Assembly (NCBI RefSeq): GCF_008330945.1
Contig: NZ_CP043489.1
Coordinates: forward strand, 4,909,501-4,973,500
DNA: 64,000 nucleotides
Reading direction: 5' to 3'
DNA from: Labrys sp. KNU-23
GTDB taxonomy: Bacteria > Pseudomonadota > Alphaproteobacteria > Rhizobiales > Labraceae
In this document: in pieces, positions 10,524 to 18,549 of the stretch
Layout of the letters: each line of letters begins with the position of its first letter
Position numbering within the stretch: position 1 is the first letter of the stretch
The notes under the pieces: generated by a model
Seen by the model: the letters and a program-made list of their open reading frames with translations, nothing else
What the model was told of the DNA's origin: nothing
Database searches by the model: none
Program-made: the position numbers and the translations under genes

Positions 10524-10627
10524 AAAACCATTCAAAGCCTAAGCGTGATTATCGTTCACGACAATTGAATGTTGTTGCCTCTAAGGAAAAATTTGATTCA
10601 CCCCAACGGGTAGCCCGCTACAGGCAT

Positions 10628-11536
10628 TCAAACATAATTGGAACGGTGCGTCGGAGCGGTCTGCGCCAAAGCCGATTTCAACCAGTCCGCGAAGGCCTGC
10701 GATACGGCATGGCCGGCCTTGGCATGCTCCATCACCAGGAAATAGGAGCGGGGGGATTTGATGGCGAGGTCGAACGGGCGGACCAGCTGGCCGGCCTTCA
10801 TGGCGGTGTGGCAGGTCAGCTCGTCTCCCATGGCGATGCCCTGGCCGGCGGTGGCGGCGGCGAAAACGAGGTTCATGTCGGAGAAGATCATGCCGCATTC
10901 GGCATTCGGGTTTTCGACATTGGCGAGCGCCAGCCAGCGTGTCCAATCGTCGAAGTCGCCCAGGTGAAGCAGCGGCGCCCGCAGCACGTCCGAGGGCTCG
11001 TTGAGACCGCCGACCTTGTTGAGCAGAGCGGGGCTGCAAAGCGGGGTGAACTGCACCTCGCACAGCAGTTCGACGGCCCGGTTGGGCCAATTGCCATCAC
11101 CGAAGGTGATGAAGAGGTCGACATCCGGATTGGAGACGTCGTCGAGCCGTCGCGGCGTCACCACGCGCAGGGACACGTCCGGGTACATCTCCTGGAATTC
11201 CGCAATATGGGTGCACAGCCACAGCGAGGCGAAGCCGGGGGTACAGCTCACCTGCAGCGTGCCGGCAACGCCCTTGCCGCCATATTGCAGCGAGGCGTCG
11301 CCGATCACCGTGAGCGCCTTGCGCACCTCGTTGGCATAGTGGCGCCCGCGCGCGGTCAGCATCACGCCCTTGCCGTTGCGCTCCAACAGGTCGAAGCCGA
11401 GATCGCGCTCGAGCAGGCGCAATTGATGACTGACGGCGCTGCGGGTGAGGAAGAGCTCTTCGGCGGCGCGCCAGACGCTGCCGTGGCGGGCGAAGCTGTC
11501 GAGAGCACGCAGGGCCTGGGTGGAAGGAATACGCAA
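10628..11536 (-). CDS. LysR-family transcriptional regulator (GcvA-like)
   Basis: A LysR regulator with an N-terminal winged helix-turn-helix (STQALRALDSFARHGSVWRA, then AAEELFLTRSAVSHQLRLLE) and a co-inducer-binding domain (GTLQVSCTPGFASLWLCTHI onward). A TTG at 11536 with GGAG upstream gives the usual length of about 302 residues; an ATG at 11617 would give 329 and is the alternative. It is transcribed away from the M20-like gene, sharing that intergenic region, and lies just upstream of the importer operon on the same strand. It is the natural candidate to control the M20/DDAH-like/oxidase genes and possibly the importer. Confidence 0.88.
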   Translation of the reverse strand: MRIPSTQALRALDSFARHGSVWRAAEELFLTRSAVSHQLRLLERDLGFDLLERNGKGVMLTARGRHYANEVRKALTVIGDASLQYGGKGVAGTLQVSCTPGFASLWLCTHIAEFQEMYPDVSLRVVTPRRLDDVSNPDVDLFITFGDGNWPNRAVELLCEVQFTPLCSPALLNKVGGLNEPSDVLRAPLLHLGDFDDWTRWLALANVENPNAECGMIFSDMNLVFAAATAGQGIAMGDELTCHTAMKAGQLVRPFDLAIKSPRSYFLVMEHAKAGHAVSQAFADWLKSALAQTAPTHRSNYV

Positions 11537-11676
11537 AAGAAGCTCCGGAAATCTCTCACCTGATTTCGGGCGTGATTGCCTAAAGGTGAATGGAATTTGT
11601 TCAAACAGGCAAAACATATCACTTTTTGATAGCGATGTTCACCGCTTATCCTTCGTGCCAATCAGGGAGGTAAGAC

Positions 11677-13245
11677 GTGACCAGTTCAGCTCAGCAGACG
11701 GCGCTCGCGCATGTCGATGCCATCGCCGGCGACCTGTCGGCCTGGACACGCACGATCTTCGATTTCGGCGAGACGGCCTGGCGCGAATACGAATCCGCCC
11801 GCTGGTATGTCGATCTCCTGCGCCGGCACGGCTTCACCGTCGAGGAAGGCTCGGCCGGCATGCCGACGGCGTTCTGCGCGCACTGGACCGGCAAGCCTGG
11901 CGGCCCGACCATCGGCATGTATGCCGAATACGACGCGGTGCCGGGCAATTGCCAGGATGCGGCGACCGTCAAGCGCCCCCGGCCGGGTCTGAGCGAACAA
12001 GCCGGTGGCCATACCGACCCCCATTCGGCGCTGGGCACCTCCAGCCTCGGCGGTCTGCTCGCCACCAAGCAGGCGATGGAGCGCCACGGCCTTGCCGGCA
12101 CGCTGCGCTTCACCGGAGAGCCGGCCGAGAAGGTGAGGGGCTCCAAGCCCCTCCATGCCGCCAAGGGCTATTATGACGGCCTCGACGGCATGCTCTCCTT
12201 CCATCCCTTCTACATGCTGCCGATGTGCAACACGGTGCGCTGGGATACCCATTGCGGCGCCGCCTATTCGATGATCTATCGCTTCGTCTGCGACGAGCCG
12301 GAGGCATGGAACCGGGCGGCGGGAGCGCCGATCCCGCAGTCGCATTCGGCGGTGCGCGCGCCCGGCGCCAACGATGCGCTGATGATGATGTACATGGCCT
12401 CCAAGGCCCTGCGCGATTCCATGCTGACCCATCAGGGCGGCTGGTCGATCAGCGAGGCGATCCTCACGGCCGGCCAGGCGACGGCGGACAACCTTCCCGC
12501 GGGACTGGCTGAGATCCAGTACATGATGCGCATGCCCACCCTCGACATGGCTGAGCAGGCGACCGCCATGCTCGATCGCAATGCCGAGATGGCGGCGAGG
12601 ATGACAGGCTGCCGCTATGAACGCCATTGGGTGTGCAAGTCGCGCCCGGGCCTGGCCAACCACGCCATCGCCAATGTGGTGTGGGACGCGATGTCGACGG
12701 TGGGGGCGCCGCGCTGGGGCGAGGAGGCCTGCAAGCTCGCCCGCGAGATTCAGACCAATCTCGGGCTGGAGCCGATGGAAAAGCCCTTCCTGGCCGAATG
12801 CGAGCGCCTGATCGCCCCGCAGGAAGCCGAGGCGATCCTGCGGCGGGACCTGCCGCCCTCGCAGCTCAATTCGACCTCTGACGATTATACCGACATGAGC
12901 TGGCATGCCCCGACGGCGCGCTTCTACGTGGCCCGGCCGGCCCTGAAAGCGCCGGAGGGCTACACCTATCCGGGCTGGGTGATGAATGCGCTGGGCGGCA
13001 TGCCGGCCACCATCGATCCGATGGTGACGACCGCTGCCAAGACGATCGCGCTCTCGGCCCTGCGCCTGATCGAGGACGGGGAGGCGCGCGCCGCCGCCCG
13101 CCGCGAATTCGAGGAACGCACCGGCGGCGGCATCGGCGGCTCCAGCTGGATTCCGCCGCTGGCCGATTATCCGCCGCCGATCGGCTTCCGCTGGCCCGAA
13201 TATGTCACCACCGTTCGCGGGCGCGAATGGTGGATCCCCACCTGA
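11677..13245 (+). CDS. M20-family amidohydrolase homologue (AbgB-like) with altered metal-site motifs
   Basis: A 522-residue protein of the M20 peptidase/AbgB type (AbgB is part of p-aminobenzoyl-glutamate hydrolase). Fold landmarks are present: GMYAEYDAVPG, GHTDPHSALG, TGEPAEKVRGSK, MLSFHP and a long C-terminal part. Two metal-site motifs depart from the family: the usual HxCGHN reads HTDPHS (Cys to Asp), and the usual PAEE reads PAEK (second Glu to Lys). Catalysis may use a changed metal site or be lost. The start is GTG, with GGGAGG about 7 nt upstream. It is followed after 17 nt by the DDAH-like gene, so the two are cotranscribed. Confidence 0.85.
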   Translation: MTSSAQQTALAHVDAIAGDLSAWTRTIFDFGETAWREYESARWYVDLLRRHGFTVEEGSAGMPTAFCAHWTGKPGGPTIGMYAEYDAVPGNCQDAATVKRPRPGLSEQAGGHTDPHSALGTSSLGGLLATKQAMERHGLAGTLRFTGEPAEKVRGSKPLHAAKGYYDGLDGMLSFHPFYMLPMCNTVRWDTHCGAAYSMIYRFVCDEPEAWNRAAGAPIPQSHSAVRAPGANDALMMMYMASKALRDSMLTHQGGWSISEAILTAGQATADNLPAGLAEIQYMMRMPTLDMAEQATAMLDRNAEMAARMTGCRYERHWVCKSRPGLANHAIANVVWDAMSTVGAPRWGEEACKLAREIQTNLGLEPMEKPFLAECERLIAPQEAEAILRRDLPPSQLNSTSDDYTDMSWHAPTARFYVARPALKAPEGYTYPGWVMNALGGMPATIDPMVTTAAKTIALSALRLIEDGEARAAARREFEERTGGGIGGSSWIPPLADYPPPIGFRWPEYVTTVRGREWWIPT

Positions 13246-13262
13246 TGAAAAGGGAAACAACC

Positions 13263-14195
13263 ATGAACCGCATCGAACAGATCCATGTCGACGACGCCTT
13301 CACCCTGCGCCGCCGCAACCTTGCCGGAGGCACCAAGCCGCTCAAGCATTGGGGCTTTCGCAACGAGACCGACCGGCTGACCGACGTCCTGCTCGGCTCG
13401 CCGGCCTATCTCAGGCACATGGCCACCAGCTCCCTGTCGCGCAAGCATCTGCGCGAGGCGCCCTGCAACATCCAAACCGCGCAGGCCCAGCACAAGGAAC
13501 TGGCCTCGGCCTATGAGCATTTCGGTGTCGACATCCATTGGCTGGAGCCGGAAGTCGAACTGCCGATGCAGGTCTATACGCGCGATTCCAGCGTGATGAC
13601 CCCCTATGGCGTCGTCATCACCGCCATGGCCAATTGGTGGCGCCGCGGCGAGAATTACGCCGCCATCCGCGCCTATGAGAAGATGGGTATCCCGATCTAC
13701 GACATGGTGACCGCTGGCACCTTCGAGGGCGGTGATTTCAACGTCATCGAGGAAGGTTGCGTGCTGATCGGCTGCGGCGGCGCCCGCACCCAGGAGGAAG
13801 GCGCCCGCCAGGTCGCCGAGTGGTTCGAAAAGGAGGGCTGGGAGGTCCGTCTCGCCTTCATCGACGAATATTACGTCCATATCGACCTGATGGTGGTGCC
13901 GATCGCCCCGAAGCTGACGGCGGTGTGCCTGGCCTGCACGGAGCCGGGCATCGTCGACTGGCTGAAGGCCAAGGGCCATGAGATCATCGACGTGCCCTTC
14001 CAGGATACGATGGCGCTCGGCTGCAACTTCATGTCGCTGGGCAATGACCGCATCATCGCGCCCACCGCGAGCAAGAGCCTGATCGGCCAGCTCAAGGCCC
14101 GCGGATTCGAGGTTGCGGCCGTCGACACCGGCGAGATATCCAAGACGGGCGGCGGCATTCACTGCATGGCGCAGGCCCTGCGCCGCGCGGCCTGA
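13263..14195 (+). CDS. Guanidine-modifying hydrolase, dimethylarginine dimethylaminohydrolase/arginine deiminase-like
   Basis: A 310-residue enzyme of the amidinotransferase/deiminase superfamily, which attacks guanidino carbons through a cysteine nucleophile. Visible catalytic elements are the acidic EGGDF motif at about residue 155, the histidine in DEYYVHIDLMV and the nucleophile in TGGGIHCMAQ near the C-terminus. Likely substrates are arginine derivatives, for example dimethylarginine giving citrulline and dimethylamine, but this is not proven. The ATG at 13263 follows AAGGGAAAC. It lies 17 nt downstream of the M20-like gene and about 200 nt upstream of the FAD oxidase. Confidence 0.87.
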   Translation: MNRIEQIHVDDAFTLRRRNLAGGTKPLKHWGFRNETDRLTDVLLGSPAYLRHMATSSLSRKHLREAPCNIQTAQAQHKELASAYEHFGVDIHWLEPEVELPMQVYTRDSSVMTPYGVVITAMANWWRRGENYAAIRAYEKMGIPIYDMVTAGTFEGGDFNVIEEGCVLIGCGGARTQEEGARQVAEWFEKEGWEVRLAFIDEYYVHIDLMVVPIAPKLTAVCLACTEPGIVDWLKAKGHEIIDVPFQDTMALGCNFMSLGNDRIIAPTASKSLIGQLKARGFEVAAVDTGEISKTGGGIHCMAQALRRAA

Positions 14196-14226
14196 GGGCT
14201 CGCCCGTCAATAGACGAATCGAATTG

Positions 14227-14332
14227 GCTCGACCTTTGTCATTGCCGGGCTTGACCCGGCAATCCAGTCTCCCTCTTCATACTCGAAGACGGGGGCCCCT
14301 GGATGCCCGCGGGCAAGCCCGGGCATGACAAG
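14227..14332. repeat. Dispersed intergenic repeat, family B, copy 1
   Basis: Begins GCTCGACCTTTGTCATTGCC and contains the palindromic halves GCCGGGCTTGACCCGGC and GCCCGCGGGCAAGCCCGGGC. Its first 41 nt (14227-14267) are identical to 21732-21772. The type is common between genes in Hyphomicrobiales. Confidence 0.8.
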
Positions 14333-14401
14333 GGCGGCGCTTGACTTGATTCGCGAGCAGCTCCCGAGCGTTCACGGCACAACAGACAGCAAGGCGAGGC
14401 G

Positions 14402-15814
14402 ATGATCGAACAGGAAAACGGGCTTTCGGCGGACGTCCTCTCCGATCTCGCTTCCATCGTCGGGGCCACCAATATTCGCACCGGCGCGGCCATCGCCGAA
14501 CTCGATCCGGGCGAAGATCCCCACAATCTCGGTGCTTCCGCCGTGGTTTCCCCGGCTTCGACCGAGGAGGTGGCCGCCATCGTGCGGCTCTGCCATCGGC
14601 ACGGCGTCGCGATTGTGCCGCAGGGCGGGCGCACGGGACTGGTCGGGGGAGGGATCTCGATACCGGGGCAGGTCGTCGTCTCGACCCGCCGCCTCAACCG
14701 CATCGAACGGCTCGATGCCGATGAGCGTGTAGCGGTGGTGGAGGCCGGCTGCACGCTTCAGGCCTTGCAGGAGGCCGCTCTCGTCCATCAGCTCGAACCC
14801 GGCATTGACCTGCCCGCACGTGGTTCGGCCAGCATAGGCGGCATGATCTCCACCAATGCCGGGGGCATCATGGCCTTCCGCAATGGCGTGACGCGCCATC
14901 GCATCCTCGGCCTGGAAGCAGTGCTGCCGGATGGCTCCGTTTATTCCGATCTCACCCGGGTGGTGAAGAATTCCGCCGGATATGATCTCAAGCATCTGCT
15001 GATCGGGGCCGAAGGAACGCTTGGCATCGTCACGAAGGTGGCGATCAAGCTGGATGCCGTGCCGAAAGCCCATGCCGTGGCCCTGTTCGGTTTTAACTCG
15101 GTGCCCGCGGCCCTTGCTGCCATCCGGCGCGCCCTCGACGCACGGATCGGCGAATTGCGCGCGGCCGAGGCGATGTGGGCCGATTATTTCCGTTATGCCG
15201 CCCGCCATTTCGGCTGGTCGGCGCCCGACTTTTCCTTCGAGCACCGGATCTATCTCATCCTCTCCCTGGGCGGAGCGGACGAAGCGGCCCTGCAGGAGGA
15301 ACTGGCAGCGATCTACGAGGAACTGCTGGAAATCCACCCCGAAACCAGCGCCGTCCTGGCGAGCTCGCTGGCACAGGAGCAGGCGATCTGGCGCCTGCGC
15401 GAGGAGTCCGCCGTCCTCTATGTCGACTATCCCAACTCGCCGAGTTTCGATGTCTCGCTGCCGCTTTCACAGGTGGATGACTATGTGCGCGCCAGCATCG
15501 CCGGCCTGGCGGGTGTCTCGCCGGGGCTCGCTCCCTTCGTCTTCGGCCATCTGGGCGACGGCAATCTGCACATCATGCTGAACCGGGCAGCGGATGCGCT
15601 GACGCCCGACGACATCGCCGGTGTGGAAGCGGTGCTCTATGGCGGCATCCGCTTGCGCGGCGGTTCTTTCTCGGCTGAGCACGGCGTCGGCTCCAAGCGT
15701 ATCCATGCCCTCTACGCCACGGCCGATCCGGTCAAGCTGGCCTTGATGCGATCGGTCAAGGGCCTGCTCGACCCCTCGGGTCTCATGAACCCCGGCAAGG
15801 TGCTCGCTTCTTGA
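14402..15814 (+). CDS. FAD-binding oxidase/dehydrogenase of the GlcD / D-2-hydroxyacid type
   Basis: A 470-residue flavoprotein with an N-terminal FAD_binding_4 (PCMH) domain (VAIVPQGGRTGLVGGGISIP, GSASIGGMISTNAGGIMAFR, YDLKHLLIGAEGTLGIVTKV) and a C-terminal FAD-oxidase domain (FGHLGDGNLHIMLN, SAEHGVGSKR, MRSVKGLLDPSGLMNPGKVL). Members oxidise D-lactate, glycolate, D-2-hydroxyglutarate and similar acids. The ATG has a GGCGAGG site close upstream. Its place after the M20-like and DDAH-like genes suggests it oxidises a hydroxy acid released by that pathway; the substrate is not determined. Confidence 0.9.
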   Translation: MIEQENGLSADVLSDLASIVGATNIRTGAAIAELDPGEDPHNLGASAVVSPASTEEVAAIVRLCHRHGVAIVPQGGRTGLVGGGISIPGQVVVSTRRLNRIERLDADERVAVVEAGCTLQALQEAALVHQLEPGIDLPARGSASIGGMISTNAGGIMAFRNGVTRHRILGLEAVLPDGSVYSDLTRVVKNSAGYDLKHLLIGAEGTLGIVTKVAIKLDAVPKAHAVALFGFNSVPAALAAIRRALDARIGELRAAEAMWADYFRYAARHFGWSAPDFSFEHRIYLILSLGGADEAALQEELAAIYEELLEIHPETSAVLASSLAQEQAIWRLREESAVLYVDYPNSPSFDVSLPLSQVDDYVRASIAGLAGVSPGLAPFVFGHLGDGNLHIMLNRAADALTPDDIAGVEAVLYGGIRLRGGSFSAEHGVGSKRIHALYATADPVKLALMRSVKGLLDPSGLMNPGKVLAS

Positions 15815-16211
15815 CACGTCGAGGACGTGCGGACGCCGATACGGCGCCTTGCCTGTCTCAAGCTTAAGGCAAGCTGGATGAGGATGGCGGAAGCTCGACA
15901 CTGGAAAAGTCGTCGAGGCAGCCCCCTACCTCTCTCGATGACAAGAAACTACTTTCCTGTCACGCTGATAGCATATTATGCTTACCTAATCCGAAGAGGG
16001 TATTGCTTCCTTCGTCGAGAATATGCTCACTGAGGAGGCGTTTTCTGAAAGAGGAGATCGAGTTTCCTGGGTGTAAATGCTCCTCTTTCGGAGGAGCCTC
16101 GACACAAGGCGAAGCTCGGACAGATACGGTAAGGCGAGAGGCGGTCGCGCAGGCGGGTGCGGCCAAGTACCGGGTTCCGGTGACAGAACATCGGCATACT
16201 TGGAGAGGACA
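15815..16211. other. Long leader/intergenic region, locally AT-rich, with inverted repeat
   Basis: No convincing gene is seen. A less GC-rich stretch (15950-16020, including GCATATTATGCTTACC) is followed by a 10-bp inverted repeat, GAAAGAGGAG at 16047-16056 and CTCCTCTTTC at 16080-16089 (23-nt loop), about 125 nt upstream of the small membrane-protein gene. It may be that gene's promoter and leader. Confidence 0.35.
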
Positions 16212-16511
16212 ATGTTCGTGATCTGGCCTGTCATCGTGGCGATGGCGCTAGGGGTTCTGTGCGGAACCTTCGTTCCAGTGCTGGCCTTCACGATCGTCGC
16301 CGTGGTTGCGTCTGTCGGCAGCGCCGTCGTTATCTGGGCGGCCGGATTCGGCCTTGGCGTGGCCTTGATCGACATGGTGGCGATCGCCGTGACCCTGCAG
16401 GTAGGGTATGTCGTTGGGGTCCTTGCCCTGTTTGCCGTCAGCAAGCTTACGCCGAAATTGCGACCGGGCGCGGTGCGCTACAAGCACGAACACGATTCCA
16501 GCCTGCCCTGA
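16212..16511 (+). CDS. Small membrane protein, faint resemblance to ExoX/SyrA-type regulators
   Basis: A 99-residue, mostly hydrophobic protein with about three membrane spans (MFVIWPVIVAMALGVLCGTF; LAFTIVAVVASVGSAVVIWA; MVAIAVTLQVGYVVGVLALF) and a short charged tail (KLTPKLRPGAVRYKHEHDSS). A good AGAGGA ribosome site lies before the ATG. The LQVGYVVGVL motif recalls the second half of rhizobial ExoX/SyrA small membrane proteins that modulate exopolysaccharide synthesis, but the similarity is weak and from memory. No function is assigned. Confidence 0.6.
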   Translation: MFVIWPVIVAMALGVLCGTFVPVLAFTIVAVVASVGSAVVIWAAGFGLGVALIDMVAIAVTLQVGYVVGVLALFAVSKLTPKLRPGAVRYKHEHDSSLP

Positions 16512-16533
16512 CGCGTACACCCAGGTTCAAAAC

Positions 16534-17373
16534 TCAGTTCTGCGACTGATGCTGCGCCTGCGGGCGGTCGCCTTTTTCACTGATGGCGACTGACACTTCC
16601 AGGCTTTCACCATCGCCGCCGTAATGGGCGCCCCGTACCGGCGCGGCACCCAGATAGTCCAGGCCGGCCGCGACGCGGACATGATGGACCGTCGGACAGA
16701 CCGGCAGCGTCGGATCGAAACCGACCCAGCCCAGACCCTCGACATAGGCCTCGGCCCAGGCATGGCTGGCACTGCCTTGCTGCGCCTGTGGTTGCCAGAG
16801 CAGCCCGCTGACATAGCGGGCCGGGATGCCGAGCACACGGGCGCAGGCGATGAAGAGGTGGCTGGCGTCCTGCGCGACGCCGCTGCCGGCAACGAACGCC
16901 TCCGTCAGGCCGGATGCCGGCCGTTTCGGATCACGGCTGACATCGACGCGCTCATGGATCGCCTGCATCAGGGCATGGCAGGCGGCGAGACCGCCTCCGG
17001 CCTCGCTAACGCTCCGGCGGGCGAACGCCTGGATCGAGGCATCGGCTCGGGTGAGATCGGTATCGCGCAGATAGAGGGAGACGGGAAAGCGCTCGATGAC
17101 GCCGTGCAGCACGCCGGCATTGTCATGGGTTTCCACTTCGCCTTCCACGCGCACCGTCAGGCTGTCGATGCTGCCGATCGCCACGAAGGCATGGCTGATA
17201 TTGCCGAACGCATCCTCGGACTGGCTCAGCCTGACGTCCTGGTCCACATCGATGCGCCAGCGCACCACATGTTGGCCGTCATGCGAGCGCGGTGTCAGCC
17301 GCAGGGTCTGGATCACGGATTTGGCCGGCCGCTCGTAGCGATAGACAGTTTCGTGGGCGACGCAGATGCGCAT
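16534..17373 (-). CDS. Transglutaminase-like protein of the Anbu-associated set, catalytic Cys replaced
   Basis: A 279-residue protein with an N-terminal bacterial transglutaminase-like beta domain (MRICVAHETVYRYERPAKSV, LRLTPRSHDGQHV) and a C-terminal transglutaminase core. The usual G.C.D.AH segment reads GSGVAQDASHLFIACARVLG, so the nucleophile position (normally VCQD) is alanine, codon GCG. The His (SASHAWAEAYV) and Asp (WVGFDPT) positions remain. The protein may be catalytically inert or belong to a Cys-less subgroup. It is the last of three genes (ATP-grasp, alpha-E, transglutaminase-like), 16 nt after alpha-E; these three normally accompany Anbu. Confidence 0.88.
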   Translation of the reverse strand: MRICVAHETVYRYERPAKSVIQTLRLTPRSHDGQHVVRWRIDVDQDVRLSQSEDAFGNISHAFVAIGSIDSLTVRVEGEVETHDNAGVLHGVIERFPVSLYLRDTDLTRADASIQAFARRSVSEAGGGLAACHALMQAIHERVDVSRDPKRPASGLTEAFVAGSGVAQDASHLFIACARVLGIPARYVSGLLWQPQAQQGSASHAWAEAYVEGLGWVGFDPTLPVCPTVHHVRVAAGLDYLGAAPVRGAHYGGDGESLEVSVAISEKGDRPQAQHQSQN

Positions 17374-17389
17374 GGTCCGTCACAGTCTC

Positions 17390-18331
17390 TCAGATCAGAT
17401 ATTGCTCGGCGATCGCCGCACTCAGATTGTTGTTGTCGGTGATGAAATCGGTGATGAAATCATGCAGCCCGGATTGAAAAACCTCGTCGATGCTCAGATT
17501 CTCCAGGCGAGACTGTGCCACGCGCACCAGACGCTGAGCGGGGCCCTGCCGACCATAGACCCGTGCGAGCTGGTCGAGATTGCCATTGAGGTTCTCATAG
17601 CACGAAGCTAGGGAGCGCGGCATCTGCGTGTTCAGGATCAGAAGATCGGCGACCAGCCACGGCTTGAGGCTCTCCTTGTAGACCCAGTGATAGGCGGTGA
17701 GGGCGGAGACGGCGCGCAGGATGGCCGTCCACTGGAAGTAATCGAGACTGCCTCCGACGCTTTCGGACGGTGGCAGCAGCACATGATACTTGACGTCGAG
17801 AATGCGGGCCGTGTTGTCGGCGCGTTCCAGGAACAGGCCGAGACGCGCGAAAGCATAGGCATCGTTGCGCAGCATGGTGCGATAGGCCGAGCCGTCGAAC
17901 ATCAGGGAGACGCCCTTGACCCAGTCAAGGAAGCGGGAGACCTCCTCGCGGCTCATATGGGACGGGTCATAGCGCTTGAGCTGCAGCCAGGAGTCGTTGA
18001 TCGTCGACCACATTTCCGCGGTCAGTGCCGTGCGCACCCCGCGGGCATTGGTGCGCGCCATCTCGAAGCAGTTCCGGATCGAGGAGGGGTTCTCGGCGGA
18101 GAAGGCCAGGAACTCGGTGACCGTGCGCTCGTTGGCCTCCTCATAGGCGGCGAAGAAGGCTGGGCCACATCCGGCCGTCTCCACTGCGCTCTCCCATTCC
18201 GTGGTCAGGCCGCCATAGGAGGCCGGCAGGGACGACAGGCGATAGGCCGCGTCGAGGATGCGGGCGAGATATTCGGCCCGTTCGACATAGCGGGCCAGCC
18301 AGAACAGATTATCGGCGGTACGCGACAGCAT
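17390..18331 (-). CDS. Alpha-E domain-containing protein
   Basis: A 313-residue all-helical alpha-E protein (PF04168). The N-terminus MLSRTADNLFWLARYVERAE is diagnostic, and further conserved stretches are visible (TARILDVKYHVLLP, DYFQWTAILRAVSALTAYHW, LILNTQMPRSLASCYENL). Aravind and colleagues placed it with circularly permuted ATP-grasp, transglutaminase and Anbu genes in a predicted peptide-synthesis/modification system; the biochemical role is unknown. It lies between the ATP-grasp and transglutaminase-like genes, with a palindromic repeat in the upstream spacer. Confidence 0.93.
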   Translation of the reverse strand: MLSRTADNLFWLARYVERAEYLARILDAAYRLSSLPASYGGLTTEWESAVETAGCGPAFFAAYEEANERTVTEFLAFSAENPSSIRNCFEMARTNARGVRTALTAEMWSTINDSWLQLKRYDPSHMSREEVSRFLDWVKGVSLMFDGSAYRTMLRNDAYAFARLGLFLERADNTARILDVKYHVLLPPSESVGGSLDYFQWTAILRAVSALTAYHWVYKESLKPWLVADLLILNTQMPRSLASCYENLNGNLDQLARVYGRQGPAQRLVRVAQSRLENLSIDEVFQSGLHDFITDFITDNNNLSAAIAEQYLI

Positions 18332-18353
18332 GGCTCAATGTCCGGGCGAGAGG

Positions 18354-18540
18354 GGGAAGATTCTTTAGCCTCCCCTGGAGGGGGAGGGTCGATGCGCAGC
18401 ATCGGGGTGGGGTGATCACTTCGTTGAAAAAGAAAGCTGTCATCGTGAAGGCCTGCGCATTTTCACCCCACCCCGGCCTTTCAGGCCGACCCCAGGCCAT
18501 TCAAAAGGAATGGCCGACCCCTCCAGGGGAGGGTAGAGAA
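18354..18540. repeat. Long imperfect inverted repeat, family C
   Basis: The spacer between the ATP-grasp and alpha-E genes folds on itself. CCTCCCCTGGAGGGG (18369-18383) pairs with CCCCTCCAGGGGAGG (18518-18532), and GGGTGGGGTGA (about 18404) pairs with TCACCCCACCCC (about 18463). Each outer arm is itself nearly palindromic. It may influence expression between the two genes. Confidence 0.75.
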
Positions 18541-18549
18541 AAACCCGTA

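Noticed and set aside
11686..13260. A 524-residue open frame antisense to the M20-like gene
   Set aside because: Its translation is low-complexity, rich in Arg, Gly and His, as expected from the complement of a GC-rich gene; the plus-strand frame has family motifs and a good ribosome site.
15827..16033. A 68-residue open frame between the FAD oxidase and the small membrane protein
   Set aside because: It has no ribosome site, no hydrophobic or domain pattern, and straddles the AT-rich leader.
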